Assembly (NCBI GenBank): GCA_020060485.1 | Contig: JAGVAB010000169.1 | Span: forward strand, 1-9,824 | Length of the DNA stretch: 9,824 nt | Reading direction: 5' to 3' | From: Anaerolineales bacterium | GTDB lineage: Bacteria; Chloroflexota; Anaerolineae; Anaerolineales; Anaerolineaceae | In this document: piece after piece, positions 1-5,787 of the stretch | Layout: every line of letters begins with the position of its first letter | How positions within the stretch are numbered: the stretch's first letter is position 1 | Translations under genes and position numbers: made by a program | The notes under the pieces: model-generated | Database searches by the model: none | The model's input: the letters and a program-made list of their open reading frames with translations, nothing else | What the model was told of the DNA's origin: nothing

Positions 1-159
1 GATGGGGTCTTTTTCGCAATTTAGATTTTCTCTACGAGGACGATAGACTTATTCCATCTCTGTTCGGTTATCATTATCTTATACCAAGTCTAATGGAGGC
101 CTCGCAGAGGCCGTGGCAATCTTCTCCACTGCGGGGCGTATGCACAGCAATCCTCATAG

Positions 160-202
160 CGCACCCTGCAATTTCCATTGAAAAATGCAGACTCAGGGTG
201 CG
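160..202. repeat. Perfect 9-bp inverted repeat
   Basis: CGCACCCTG at 160-168 is the exact reverse complement of CAGGGTGCG at 194-202, with a 25-base spacer. It sits between two other hairpins after the last gene of the minus-strand operon. No T-run follows on either strand. The function is unknown; an mRNA 3'-end structure or a leader element of an off-window gene are both possible. Confidence 0.6.
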
Positions 203-209
203 GTCTGTC

Positions 210-236
210 CGTTGCCTTCGACGGGTTCAGGCAACG
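210..236. repeat. Hairpin resembling a dispersed intergenic palindrome
   Basis: CGTTGCCT (210-217) pairs perfectly with AGGCAACG (229-236) around an 11-base loop. On the minus strand the core reads CCTGAACCCGTCGAAGG, close to the CCTGAGCCTGTCGAAGG-type palindrome that I recall as a dispersed intergenic repeat in many bacterial genomes. That resemblance is from memory. The hairpin itself is directly visible. Confidence 0.5.
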
Positions 237-280
237 ATGGACATTCCTTCCAAATCCTTTTCAAGAGCTTTACAGCCAGT

Positions 281-1012
281 TTACCACTCCGGCCTGGCCG
301 CAAGACCGGCAGCCAGCCACGCCGCCGCACAGACCAACACCAAAACCAGCGCCGCCCAGGCATCCAAAGGCAGTCCCTGCCAGCGGGGCTGGGGGTCGTC
401 GCGCAACAAGGCCATCAGCAGCAGGGCCAGACCCAAACCGGCCGCACAGGCTGCCGCCAGTTGGCCGGGCAAAAAAACATGCCGGCGCTGCAAAATCAGC
501 AGGATAATCACAAAGGCCAGCAGGAGCAGCACGGCCAGAAATTGCAGGGGAAAACGTTCAGCAAAGACTCCCGCCTCGTCCCGCATGCGCAGCCCCCACA
601 AAGAGCCGCCGGGCAGCGTCCGTCCATAAGCGCAGCCCGCCTGCCAGCAGCCCAGCCAGGCCGTCGCCGGCAGCAGTACAAGCAAGGGCAGCATGCGGTC
701 TGCGCTCAAACTGAGCGGCAAACGCCAGGCCAAAACAAGCCCGATCCACACCGCCACTCCACCCGCAAGCGCCCCGGGCCAGCCCAGACCGCCCTGCCAG
801 AAGGCAAAGAAAGGAATGCTTTGATTGGCATACACTGCCATGAGCAACACATGCCAGGCACGTCCTCCGACCAGCGCTCCCGTCAGCACCAGCAGCAGAA
901 GGGTTGACCAAAGCGGCCGTTCGCGCGGCGGAAACTGCCGCAGCACCTGCCAGCAGCTCAATGAGGCCCCCAGGCCCAGCATGACGGCGTACAGATTCGA
1001 GGTCACTTGCAA
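281..1012 (-). CDS. Lgt-like integral membrane protein lacking two canonical Lgt residues
   Basis: A 243-residue, very hydrophobic protein with about six or seven membrane segments. Its layout follows prolipoprotein diacylglyceryl transferase (Lgt): GGRAWHV at 49-55, QGGLGWPGALAGG at 73-85, LGCWQAGCAYGR at 120-131, a P-L-Q motif at 155-157 and RDDP at 204-207 near the last membrane segment. Lgt moves diacylglycerol from phosphatidylglycerol to the lipobox cysteine of prelipoproteins. Two residues expected from the family are absent. The HGG-type histidine is replaced in GWPG, and the arginine that opens the RIG motif appears to be tryptophan 119. It may be a diverged or inactive paralogue, or an Lgt-fold protein acting on another lipid. 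The start is TTG at 1012, with GTG at 1006 as an alternative. No good ribosome binding site is visible, but the gene begins only 16 bases after the phosphodiesterase stop, so coupled translation is likely. Confidence 0.7.
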   Translation of the reverse strand: MQVTSNLYAVMLGLGASLSCWQVLRQFPPRERPLWSTLLLLVLTGALVGGRAWHVLLMAVYANQSIPFFAFWQGGLGWPGALAGGVAVWIGLVLAWRLPLSLSADRMLPLLVLLPATAWLGCWQAGCAYGRTLPGGSLWGLRMRDEAGVFAERFPLQFLAVLLLLAFVIILLILQRRHVFLPGQLAAACAAGLGLALLLMALLRDDPQPRWQGLPLDAWAALVLVLVCAAAWLAAGLAARPEW

Positions 1013-1028
1013 AGACCGGGCGCAGCCA

Positions 1029-1862
1029 TCATGCGGCTGTTTTTGAACGCAGGGCGTGCAGGCGCTGCGGAAAATCGGTGATCACGCCGTCCACACCAAA
1101 ATCGATCATGCGAAGCAGATCATTTTCTGCATTGACCGTCCACACATTGACTGCAAAGCCCTGTTCCTGCAAGCTGCGCACCCGGGCCTCCGAAACCGCC
1201 CCCAGGCGGGGATGGTAAGCCTGCGCTGCAATCCGCCGCAAATGACGGGCCACTAAAGGAACGGGCAGCAGCACCAGGGCTGCCGTGCGCAGCTGTGGGG
1301 CAGCCGCCTTGCTGCGCAGCAAGTAATGATGGTTGAAAGAGGAGATCAACACTTGCTCCTGCATGCCCAAACTGCGCACCAGCTCAGCCACCCGCTCCAC
1401 GATCACTTCACTGCCCGGCCTGCGCCCCAGGTCTTTGATCTCGACGTTCACCTGCCAGTCATTCTGGCGGGTGAAGAGCAGGGCTTCCTCCAGGGTGGGT
1501 ATCTTTTCGCCGGCATAGTCCTGTTGGTCGGCGGTGCTCACCTCCCCGGCTGCGATCTGGCCAAAAGGGTCCTGCGCCACAAACCACGATCCGGCATCCA
1601 ATTGGCGTATCTCGCTGAGTTGGAAAGTGTGCGCCTTCCAGGGTCCCCGATCGGGAAACATTTCAGGGGCATTGCTGGTGCGATTGAGGGTGTCATCATG
1701 CAGGACGATCAACTCGCCATCGGCAGTCATGGTGACATCCAGCTCCCACATGTCGGCCCCTGCCTGCAGCGCCTTTTGGGCGGCGGACAAAGTATTCTCG
1801 GGTGCCAGGGAGCGTGCCCCGCGATGGGCAATGATCTTGGGAAATGCTTGGATACCGAACAT
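1029..1862 (-). CDS. Glycerophosphodiester phosphodiesterase (GDPD family)
   Basis: A 277-residue protein of the GDPD TIM-barrel family, which hydrolyses glycerophosphodiesters to glycerol-3-phosphate and an alcohol. The N-terminal signature is clear: H13-R14-G15 followed by PENT (21-24), then E40 and D42 as metal ligands and H55 in LHDD as the second catalytic histidine. VEIKD and WTVN further along match later barrel strands, and the C-terminal GVDGVITDFP is typical. There is no signal peptide, so a cytoplasmic enzyme is expected. I chose the ATG at 1862 because AAGGAGGT lies 9 bases upstream and the homology starts there. The reading frame stays open to 1964, but that extension looks like leader sequence. 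The Lgt-like gene follows after 16 bases. Upstream lie two tandem candidate promoters with direct repeats resembling OmpR/PhoB-type boxes. That would suit phosphate-regulated phosphodiester scavenging, but this is inference. Confidence 0.92.
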   Translation of the reverse strand: MFGIQAFPKIIAHRGARSLAPENTLSAAQKALQAGADMWELDVTMTADGELIVLHDDTLNRTSNAPEMFPDRGPWKAHTFQLSEIRQLDAGSWFVAQDPFGQIAAGEVSTADQQDYAGEKIPTLEEALLFTRQNDWQVNVEIKDLGRRPGSEVIVERVAELVRSLGMQEQVLISSFNHHYLLRSKAAAPQLRTAALVLLPVPLVARHLRRIAAQAYHPRLGAVSEARVRSLQEQGFAVNVWTVNAENDLLRMIDFGVDGVITDFPQRLHALRSKTAA

Positions 1863-1977
1863 GCTGACAATACCTCCTTGCCTACGATCAGGGATACTGA
1901 AAAATACGGTGCGGCGCACCGGCAAATCCATTTGATTGTAACATGAGGGGAAAAAGGGAAACAACTATTGTTGGGTT

Positions 1978-2019
1978 AAAAAGGCAGACGCCTGAGTGAG
2001 GGGGGCACCCAAGCGTCTG
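1978..2019 (-). promoter_or_regulatory. Module copy 1: hairpin with CCCCCCT loop, then T-run
   Basis: Read on the minus strand, 1985-1998 and 2006-2019 form a continuous 14-bp stem with two G-U wobbles around the 7-base loop CCCCCCT. On the plus strand the two wobbles would be C-A and A-C mismatches, so the functional RNA is the minus-strand transcript. Five T residues follow after CC (1982-1978), so this copy could work as a terminator or attenuator about 120 bases before the phosphodiesterase start. The upper stem and loop are identical to copy 2 (2255-2295), while the lower stem differs but still pairs. Confidence 0.6.
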
Positions 2020-2027
2020 ACAAATTT

Positions 2028-2073
2028 AGTATACCAGAAATTCAACTCTTTACATTAAAATCAGATTAGAGTA
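2028..2073 (-). promoter_or_regulatory. Module copy 1: candidate promoter with 11-bp direct repeats
   Basis: On the minus strand a -10-like TATACT (2028-2033) is followed about 7 bases later by the base of the copy 1 hairpin, so a transcript would begin with that hairpin. No TTGACA-like -35 element lies at the proper distance. Upstream, 2052-2073 divides into two AT-rich 11-bp units (plus strand ACATTAAAATC and AGATTAGAGTA), a spacing typical of OmpR/PhoB-type response-regulator sites. An activator-dependent promoter for the phosphodiesterase gene is the simplest reading. Confidence 0.4.
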
Positions 2074-2150
2074 TTACCATACTATAACAATTTTTCGCCC
2101 AATTCATAATTGTTCTGGGGCCCTGGGGAAATGCGTGATGCGCAATCGGG

Positions 2151-2237
2151 GGGTTGTGTGTTTTTGGGGATAAGTGCACGATTTTCGTGGATAAAGGCAG
2201 GCAATGGTGGATAAATGGCATTCCAGCCGCACAACCC
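2151..2237 (-). other. Three phased DnaA-box-like sites flanked by an inverted repeat
   Basis: TGGGGATAA (2165-2173), CGTGGATAA (2186-2194) and GGTGGATAA (2206-2214) each match the DnaA box TGTGGATAA at 8 of 9 positions, all in the same orientation. Their starts are 21 and 20 bp apart, two helical turns, which places them on one face of the DNA. The cluster is bracketed by GGGTTGTG (2151-2158) and CACAACCC (2230-2237). The same spacing occurs in the main origin at 6313-6362. It could be a second origin half, a DnaA-titration site or a DnaA-controlled promoter region. Another lone box-like site, TGCGGATAA, lies at 2509-2517. Confidence 0.6.
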
Positions 2238-2254
2238 GACCAAGGGGATTAAAG

Positions 2255-2295
2255 TGTTAGTCGCTCGAGTGAGGGGGGCACCCGAGCGACCAACA
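2255..2295 (-). promoter_or_regulatory. Module copy 2: hairpin with CCCCCCT loop
   Basis: On the minus strand 2255-2271 and 2279-2295 form a continuous 17-bp stem with two G-U wobbles and the loop CCCCCCT (complement of 2272-2278). The apical part GGGTGCCCCCCTCACTC is identical to copy 1, while the basal stem has a different sequence that still pairs fully. This compensatory pattern suggests that the structure is kept by selection. Only three T residues follow (complement of 2251-2253), so copy 2 is a poor terminator, which argues that termination is not the module's common function. Confidence 0.6.
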
Positions 2296-2300
2296 ATGCA

Positions 2301-2347
2301 ATTGTAAAACATGAACATTAAAATTAGATTAAGATTTGATTAGAGTT
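2301..2347 (-). promoter_or_regulatory. Module copy 2: candidate promoter with three 11-bp direct repeats
   Basis: On the minus strand a -10-like TACAAT (2301-2306) lies 5 bases before the base of the copy 2 hairpin, so transcription would again start at the hairpin. No -35 hexamer is visible. Instead three 11-bp units occupy 2315-2347 (plus strand ACATTAAAATT, AGATTAAGATT, TGATTAGAGTT), ending 8 bp upstream of the -10. This resembles promoters in which a PhoB/OmpR-type regulator replaces the -35 contact. The block ACATTAAAATYAGATTA is shared with copy 1 at 16 of 17 bases. Confidence 0.4.
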
Positions 2348-2544
2348 TTTGCGTTTCTTTGACCGTACATCTGCGGTTGCGAGGAGGCTTTTCTTCCCAA
2401 CGAAGCTATTTTATGCGGTGTCAAACATAAAAGGTTCATTTCGCTAAGGTGGTTTGCTTCGCAAAAAAAGCGCTGTGACACGCTGTTCTCAAGATATACG
2501 GTAGAGAATGCGGATAAATGCCTTTCTTTTTTCCGCTCCCGGCA
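2348..2544. other. Intergenic region below the ABC permease
   Basis: I see no gene in this stretch. It holds a weak terminator candidate (2463-2484), a small stem TTTGC-TTC-GCAAA at 2453-2465, and the lone DnaA-box-like TGCGGATAA at 2509-2517. A TTGACA hexamer occurs on the minus strand (2419-2424) but has no -10 partner at the right distance. Confidence 0.5.
2463..2484 (-). terminator. Weak terminator candidate after the ABC transporter operon
   Basis: On the minus strand AGCG (2484-2481) pairs with CGCT (2472-2469), with one further T-G pair possible, and a run of seven T (2469-2463) overlaps the end of the stem. It lies about 60 bases after the permease stop. The stem is short, so this is a tentative call. 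Confidence 0.3.
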
Positions 2545-3381
2545 TTATGCACTGCCGGAATCGCTTAACAGCCTGGTGCGGTTGAAACTGCGCACAGCCT
2601 GCACGGTCAGGCCGGCTGCCACCAGCCATAAAACCAGGCCCACCAGCAGTCCAACCCCCACACTCAGGTACAACACCCCTGCCAGCTGCCCGCCCATCAA
2701 AACCACCACCAGCAGCACCAGCGAACTGCTCAACTGATAAGCGCCCATGAAGGTGTGGGTGCGCATCGAGATCAACACCGTGGCCGAGATCCCCAGCAAA
2801 GCCAGCGCCGGGGCGATCCACAGCATCAACGGCCACCAGCTTGGCAGGGGAAACCAGATGCGCCCGAACAAAGGAAACGAAGCGGTATTGACCACCACGA
2901 TGTATCCCAGATAACTGCCCCAACTGAGCAGCATGGCCGGCACAAAAGCCGCCAGCACCTTGCCCATGAAAAGCTCACCATCCGTCGCGGGCGTATACAG
3001 CAGGGACTCCATCGTCTTGCGTTCGCGCTCCCCGGCAAAAGATTCGGCGGCGATCACCGTTGAAAACATGAGTGGAAAGATCAAGAACATGGGTGCAAAC
3101 ATATAACCCAGCATCATCACCAGCATGCTCTGCAATGCGTCCAGTCCTTCCAGTGTCTGCAGCAAGGATGGCGGCATGTTGGCCAGAAAGACTTCCAGAT
3201 CGGAATCGGCGGTGAACTGCTCCAACGGGATGTTGGCATACTGCGGAGCGAGGATCATGCCCAACGGGATAAGCAGCACGAAGATGAGAGGCACAATGAC
3301 CATCGGCATCCAGGCCGCCTTGTTCTGGCGCACCTCAAGCAAGTCTTTGGTGGCGATGGCTTTCAAGGTTCTAGTATTCAT
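2545..3381 (-). CDS. ABC-2 type transporter permease (NatB-like)
   Basis: A 278-residue membrane protein. The N-terminal cytoplasmic segment TLKAIATKDLLEVRQN leads into a first membrane helix (about 25-45), then an extracytoplasmic loop (about 46-84) and five further hydrophobic segments. Between the second and third helices lies E-R-E-R-K-T-M-E-S-L-L (118-128), the coupling-region signature typical of ABC-2 permeases of the NatB/CcmB/YhaP kind. It should form the membrane part of an exporter with the ATPase encoded just upstream. The ATG at 3381 overlaps the end of the ATPase gene by 11 bases and is preceded by GAGGTG, so translation is coupled. The substrate cannot be read from sequence. 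Sodium or drug export, or removal of a toxic peptide, are possibilities suggested by the family and by the neighbouring SdpI gene. Confidence 0.88.
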   Translation of the reverse strand: MNTRTLKAIATKDLLEVRQNKAAWMPMVIVPLIFVLLIPLGMILAPQYANIPLEQFTADSDLEVFLANMPPSLLQTLEGLDALQSMLVMMLGYMFAPMFLIFPLMFSTVIAAESFAGERERKTMESLLYTPATDGELFMGKVLAAFVPAMLLSWGSYLGYIVVVNTASFPLFGRIWFPLPSWWPLMLWIAPALALLGISATVLISMRTHTFMGAYQLSSSLVLLVVVLMGGQLAGVLYLSVGVGLLVGLVLWLVAAGLTVQAVRSFNRTRLLSDSGSA

Positions 3382-4339
3382 TTGGCACCTCGTTTTTTTC
3401 GTTCTGATTCTGGCGCTGCACCTGAAAATAGATCTCTTGCAGAGAAACCTGGCGCGGCGTCAAAGACAACAAAGCGGCCTGCAAAGACACCAGACAAACC
3501 GCCAGGGATGGCACCACCGACTCACCCTCCACATGGATCAACCAGTGAAGCTCGTCCTCCATTTTGACCTGCACCACACCCGGCAGCGCCGCTATTTGCA
3601 ATTTGGAAGAAGGCGGCAGCGGGCGAAGCAGTTCCACAGCAACCCACAGACCCGGCAGAAGCTGGCGTCTCAATTCATCCAGACTGCCAAATGCCAGCAA
3701 TCTGCCGCGATCCAGGATCACCAGCCGGTCACAAAGCCGTTCAGCCTCATGCAAGTTATGGGTACAAAGCAGCACCGTCTGGCCATTCTCCTGGCAGATC
3801 GATTCAACCAGTTCGTGTACCATTTGCGACGCTTCAGGATCCAGACCGGAAGTGGGTTCATCCAGGAAAAGGACTTGCGGACGGTGCAGCAGGGCACGCA
3901 CCAGCGCCAGGCGCTGCTTCATGCCTTTGCTGTAAGTGGTAATGCGTTGATCGGCGCGTTCGCTCAGTTCAAAGAAATCCAGCAACTCAGCAATCCGTCT
4001 CCGCAAAGCATCATCGTCCATCCCTGCCAGGGTACCAAAAAAGGTCAAATTCTGGCGGGCGGTCAGGCGCTCGTAAAGCGCAGGGGTCTCGGTGAGCACC
4101 CCGGTCTGACTGCGCAGACGGCTGCCCTGGGCAAAGGGATCCAGCCCCAGAACGCTCACCTCACCCGAAGCAGGGGAAAGCAAACCATTCAACACCCGTA
4201 CGGTGGTGGTCTTACCGGCCCCATTGGGGCCAAGCAAACCCAGCACCTCACCAGGACGGGCATCAAAGCTCAGATTGTCCACCGCCAGGTGGTCACCGTA
4301 ACGATGGCACAAATGATCGACATGAACAATAGATTCCAC
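3371..4339 (-). CDS. ABC transporter ATP-binding protein (NatA/CcmA-like)
   Basis: A 322-residue ATPase with all ABC motifs: Walker A GPNGAGKTT (37-45), signature YSKGMKQR (136-143), Walker B VLFLDE (156-161) with DEPTSGLD, and the H-loop histidine in CTHNLHEAE (194). The usual Q-loop glutamine region reads VLTETPALYERLT. After the ATPase domain (about residue 225) a C-terminal extension of roughly 95 residues is present, as in many ABC-2 exporter ATPases. I prefer the GTG at 4339, which follows AAAGAGG by 5 bases and begins where homology begins. The frame stays open to a TTG at 4384. The upstream gap to the SdpI gene is 245 bases and contains both parS sites. The ATPase may still be part of the GntR-SdpI transcript, since I see no convincing promoter in the gap. 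Confidence 0.9.
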   Translation of the reverse strand: MESIVHVDHLCHRYGDHLAVDNLSFDARPGEVLGLLGPNGAGKTTTVRVLNGLLSPASGEVSVLGLDPFAQGSRLRSQTGVLTETPALYERLTARQNLTFFGTLAGMDDDALRRRIAELLDFFELSERADQRITTYSKGMKQRLALVRALLHRPQVLFLDEPTSGLDPEASQMVHELVESICQENGQTVLLCTHNLHEAERLCDRLVILDRGRLLAFGSLDELRRQLLPGLWVAVELLRPLPPSSKLQIAALPGVVQVKMEDELHWLIHVEGESVVPSLAVCLVSLQAALLSLTPRQVSLQEIYFQVQRQNQNEKNEVPNEY

Positions 4340-4444
4340 AACAACCTCTTTCTCCGCACACGAAAAGAAAACCAAAACAGACAATCAAACCGTACACCGA
4401 GTTGGTCGAAGTGTCGGGTTGATTGCTAACAAAAAGCCGCCGCA

Positions 4445-4462
4445 ATGTTTCACGTGAAACAT
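4445..4462. other. parS site 1 (perfect)
   Basis: The 16 bases at 4446-4461 read TGTTTCACGTGAAACA, identical to the conserved bacterial chromosomal parS consensus bound by ParB (Spo0J). The palindrome extends one base on each side to 18 bp. It lies in the gap between the SdpI gene and the ABC ATPase, about 1.5 kb from the candidate oriC, where chromosomal parS sites are normally found. ParB nucleation here would help segregate the origin region. Confidence 0.93.
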
Positions 4463-4557
4463 CAGACGATAAGGTTCTATAAAGCTTTACGGAAAATGGC
4501 CGTGTTGGGTCGCGAAGCTGGCAAGAATCTCTGGCGGTCATCCAGGTGAAGAACCCA

Positions 4558-4573
4558 CGTTTCACGTGAAACA
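4558..4573. other. parS site 2 (15 of 16)
   Basis: CGTTTCACGTGAAACA matches the parS consensus at all but the first base, and its 14-bp core GTTTCACGTGAAAC is perfect. It lies 112 bp from site 1 and 12 bases beyond the SdpI stop codon. Two sites this close, both intergenic, make chance very unlikely. Confidence 0.9.
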
Positions 4574-4584
4574 TGCGTCCCGGT

Positions 4585-5235
4585 TCAGGGTCTGCCAGCC
4601 TTTTCCCGTTGAAACTCGACATATGAATAGATCAGGGTATAAACGGCCACAACCAGCACCGGTCCGATCATAAAGAAAAAAGCCCATTGCGGCAAGAGAA
4701 TGGACAGCAAGGTCAATGCCCCGGCCACCTTGAAACCCATTGCCCCCCGTTCATGCGTCCTCTGCCATACCCGGTCACTGCTCAATGTCCAGGGAGTACG
4801 GATACCGATGAAAAAATTTCGGCGGGCCTTGGTCAGCATCTCGCCCAGCAGGAAGAACAATCCACCAAATCCCGGCGCCAGCAAGCTGTTCATGGAGAAA
4901 CTTACTCCCAGATTCCACAGCAGGGTCAGCACATGCAGGTACATCATAAAACCAGCCATAGACACCACGGTGATGTTGTATTCTGACCGGAAGGATTCCA
5001 CATTCTCCCGCATAGGATCAATGGACGGAATGACCATCATCAGCAGGCCGGTGGCACCCATGATAGCCGGCAGCAACAGAATACCGGACAATGCGGAACT
5101 GAAACCGTCCGCCTCACCGCGTACATTCCAGTGCGAGGCCACGCGTTCCGGCAAATAACCATAGACGGCAACGCCCAACAGCAATGCGCCTGCCAGCATG
5201 GCAGCCAGTACGATCCAGGTGGTTTTGGTTTTCAT
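4585..5235 (-). CDS. SdpI-family membrane protein
   Basis: A 216-residue membrane protein with an N-terminal DUF1648-like part (membrane helix 7-25, then YLPERVASHWNVRGEADGF at about 27-45) and a C-terminal SdpI signature (IGIRTPWTLSSDRVWQRTH at 143-161), with about six hydrophobic segments in all. SdpI of Bacillus subtilis gives immunity to the SdpC killing peptide, and many relatives have unknown roles. No sdpABC-like toxin genes are seen here. The ATG at 5235 follows AAAAGGA by 9 bases. The gene lies 49 bases after the GntR gene and is probably under its control. Its association with a GntR regulator and a NatAB-like exporter suggests an envelope-stress or peptide-resistance unit, which is inference. 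Confidence 0.85.
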   Translation of the reverse strand: MKTKTTWIVLAAMLAGALLLGVAVYGYLPERVASHWNVRGEADGFSSALSGILLLPAIMGATGLLMMVIPSIDPMRENVESFRSEYNITVVSMAGFMMYLHVLTLLWNLGVSFSMNSLLAPGFGGLFFLLGEMLTKARRNFFIGIRTPWTLSSDRVWQRTHERGAMGFKVAGALTLLSILLPQWAFFFMIGPVLVVAVYTLIYSYVEFQREKAGRP

Positions 5236-5284
5236 TTTCTCAAATCCTTTTCAAAGGCTCTATTCCCCGGCAGACCAGAGGAAT

Positions 5285-5674
5285 TCACTCGTTATCTGCT
5301 GCATGCTTGGACAGGGCTGCCTGCACATCCGTCATTGCAAGGCCCAGGCGGCGGGATTCCTTGACGATTCGCTGGACAAACTGCTCCAGATTTTCCTGGC
5401 GCTGCTGGTGCTGCTGGCGTTCCAGGGCGGCCAGTGGACGATCCAGCACATAGGTGCCGCGCCCCTGACGCATCGAAAGCAGCCCGGCTTCTTCCAGCCA
5501 GCGATAGGCACGCGCCACAGTGTTGAAATTGATTTGCAGGGTCTCTGCCAATTGACGCACCGGCGGCAGTTGATCTCCGGGAGACAGCTTTCCGGCTACC
5601 ATCAGACTATGCAGCCGCTCCACGATCTGCATATAGATCGGGGTGGAGGCACCGGGGTCAATGCGGATCATCAT
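5285..5674 (-). CDS. GntR-family transcriptional regulator (YtrA subfamily)
   Basis: A short 129-residue regulator. An N-terminal winged helix-turn-helix covers about 10-77, with typical GntR landmarks PIYMQIVERL (12-21), PGDQLPPVRQLA (32-43), NTVARAYRWLEEAG (51-64) and GRGTYV (71-76). The short glutamine-rich helical tail (about 80-125) without a large ligand domain is characteristic of the YtrA group, which commonly regulates adjacent ABC transporter operons. The ATG at 5674 is preceded by AAGGTGA. A GTG at 5686, with AAGGAG 9 bases before it, is an equally good start and would add four residues. The gene heads the likely operon GntR-SdpI-(parS)-ABC ATPase-permease. Repeats in its own promoter suggest autoregulation. 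Confidence 0.92.
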   Translation of the reverse strand: MMIRIDPGASTPIYMQIVERLHSLMVAGKLSPGDQLPPVRQLAETLQINFNTVARAYRWLEEAGLLSMRQGRGTYVLDRPLAALERQQHQQRQENLEQFVQRIVKESRRLGLAMTDVQAALSKHAADNE

Positions 5675-5751
5675 GGATTCGTTCACCTTTTCGATCTCCT
5701 TATTCAACACTTGTCAGACCTGAAAGAAATCTGTTGTTTAATAGCGCATAT

Positions 5752-5787
5752 TTGTATCATTGTATCACGCAACGTGTTGCTCTTCAA
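5752..5787 (-). promoter_or_regulatory. Promoter of the GntR operon with candidate operators
   Basis: On the minus strand TTGAAG (5782-5787) and TACAAT (5759-5764) are separated by exactly 17 bases, a good housekeeping-type promoter 72 bases before the GntR GTG start. The spacer contains the inverted repeat GCAAC-GT-GTTGC (5769-5780). The -10 lies in a perfect tandem repeat of TTGTATCA (plus strand, 5752-5759 and 5760-5767). Either could be the operator of the YtrA-type regulator. A further inverted repeat, CTGTAT-ggatt-ATACAG, lies upstream at 5816-5832. Confidence 0.55.

Larger units (their letters stand above)
1..280. other. Gene-free left flank with small hairpins
   Basis: I see no convincing gene here. 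Open frames on the plus strand run on into the antisense of the Lgt-like gene and lack ribosome binding sites. The stretch lies downstream of the Lgt-like stop codon on the minus strand. It holds three inverted repeats: a perfect 6-bp stem at 98-112 (GGCCTC, loop GCA, GAGGCC), a 9-bp pair at 160-168/194-202, and an 8-bp pair at 210-217/229-236. None is followed by a run of T on the minus strand, so none is a classical terminator. They may belong to the leader of a gene beyond the left edge or to the 3' region of the upstream operon. Confidence 0.6.

Noticed and set aside
210..236. Integron attC site
   Set aside because: The arms do not match the GTTRRRY/RYYYAAC core sites, and there is no cassette gene or integrase.
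1326..1946. Plus-strand open frame of 206 codons
   Set aside because: Antisense to the glycerophosphodiester phosphodiesterase. No family motif and no translation signal.
1978..2019. Simple rho-independent terminator only
   Set aside because: It has a T-run and could terminate, but copy 2 shares the same apex and promoter context without a proper T-run, so termination does not explain the shared loop. It also lies upstream of a gene rather than after one.
2082..2318. Minus-strand 78-codon frame between the two hairpin modules
   Set aside because: It begins beside the copy 2 promoter and reads through the hairpin and the DnaA boxes. No motif or Shine-Dalgarno supports it.
3125..4429. Long plus-strand open frame of 434 codons
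   Set aside because: It lies antisense to the ABC permease and ATPase genes, which carry clear motifs. Its own translation is rich in Q, H and R, with no domain and no ribosome binding site.
4293..4622. Minus-strand open frame across the parS gap
   Set aside because: Its MFHVKR and VSRET segments are simply the translated parS palindromes, and it overlaps the ends of two well-supported genes.
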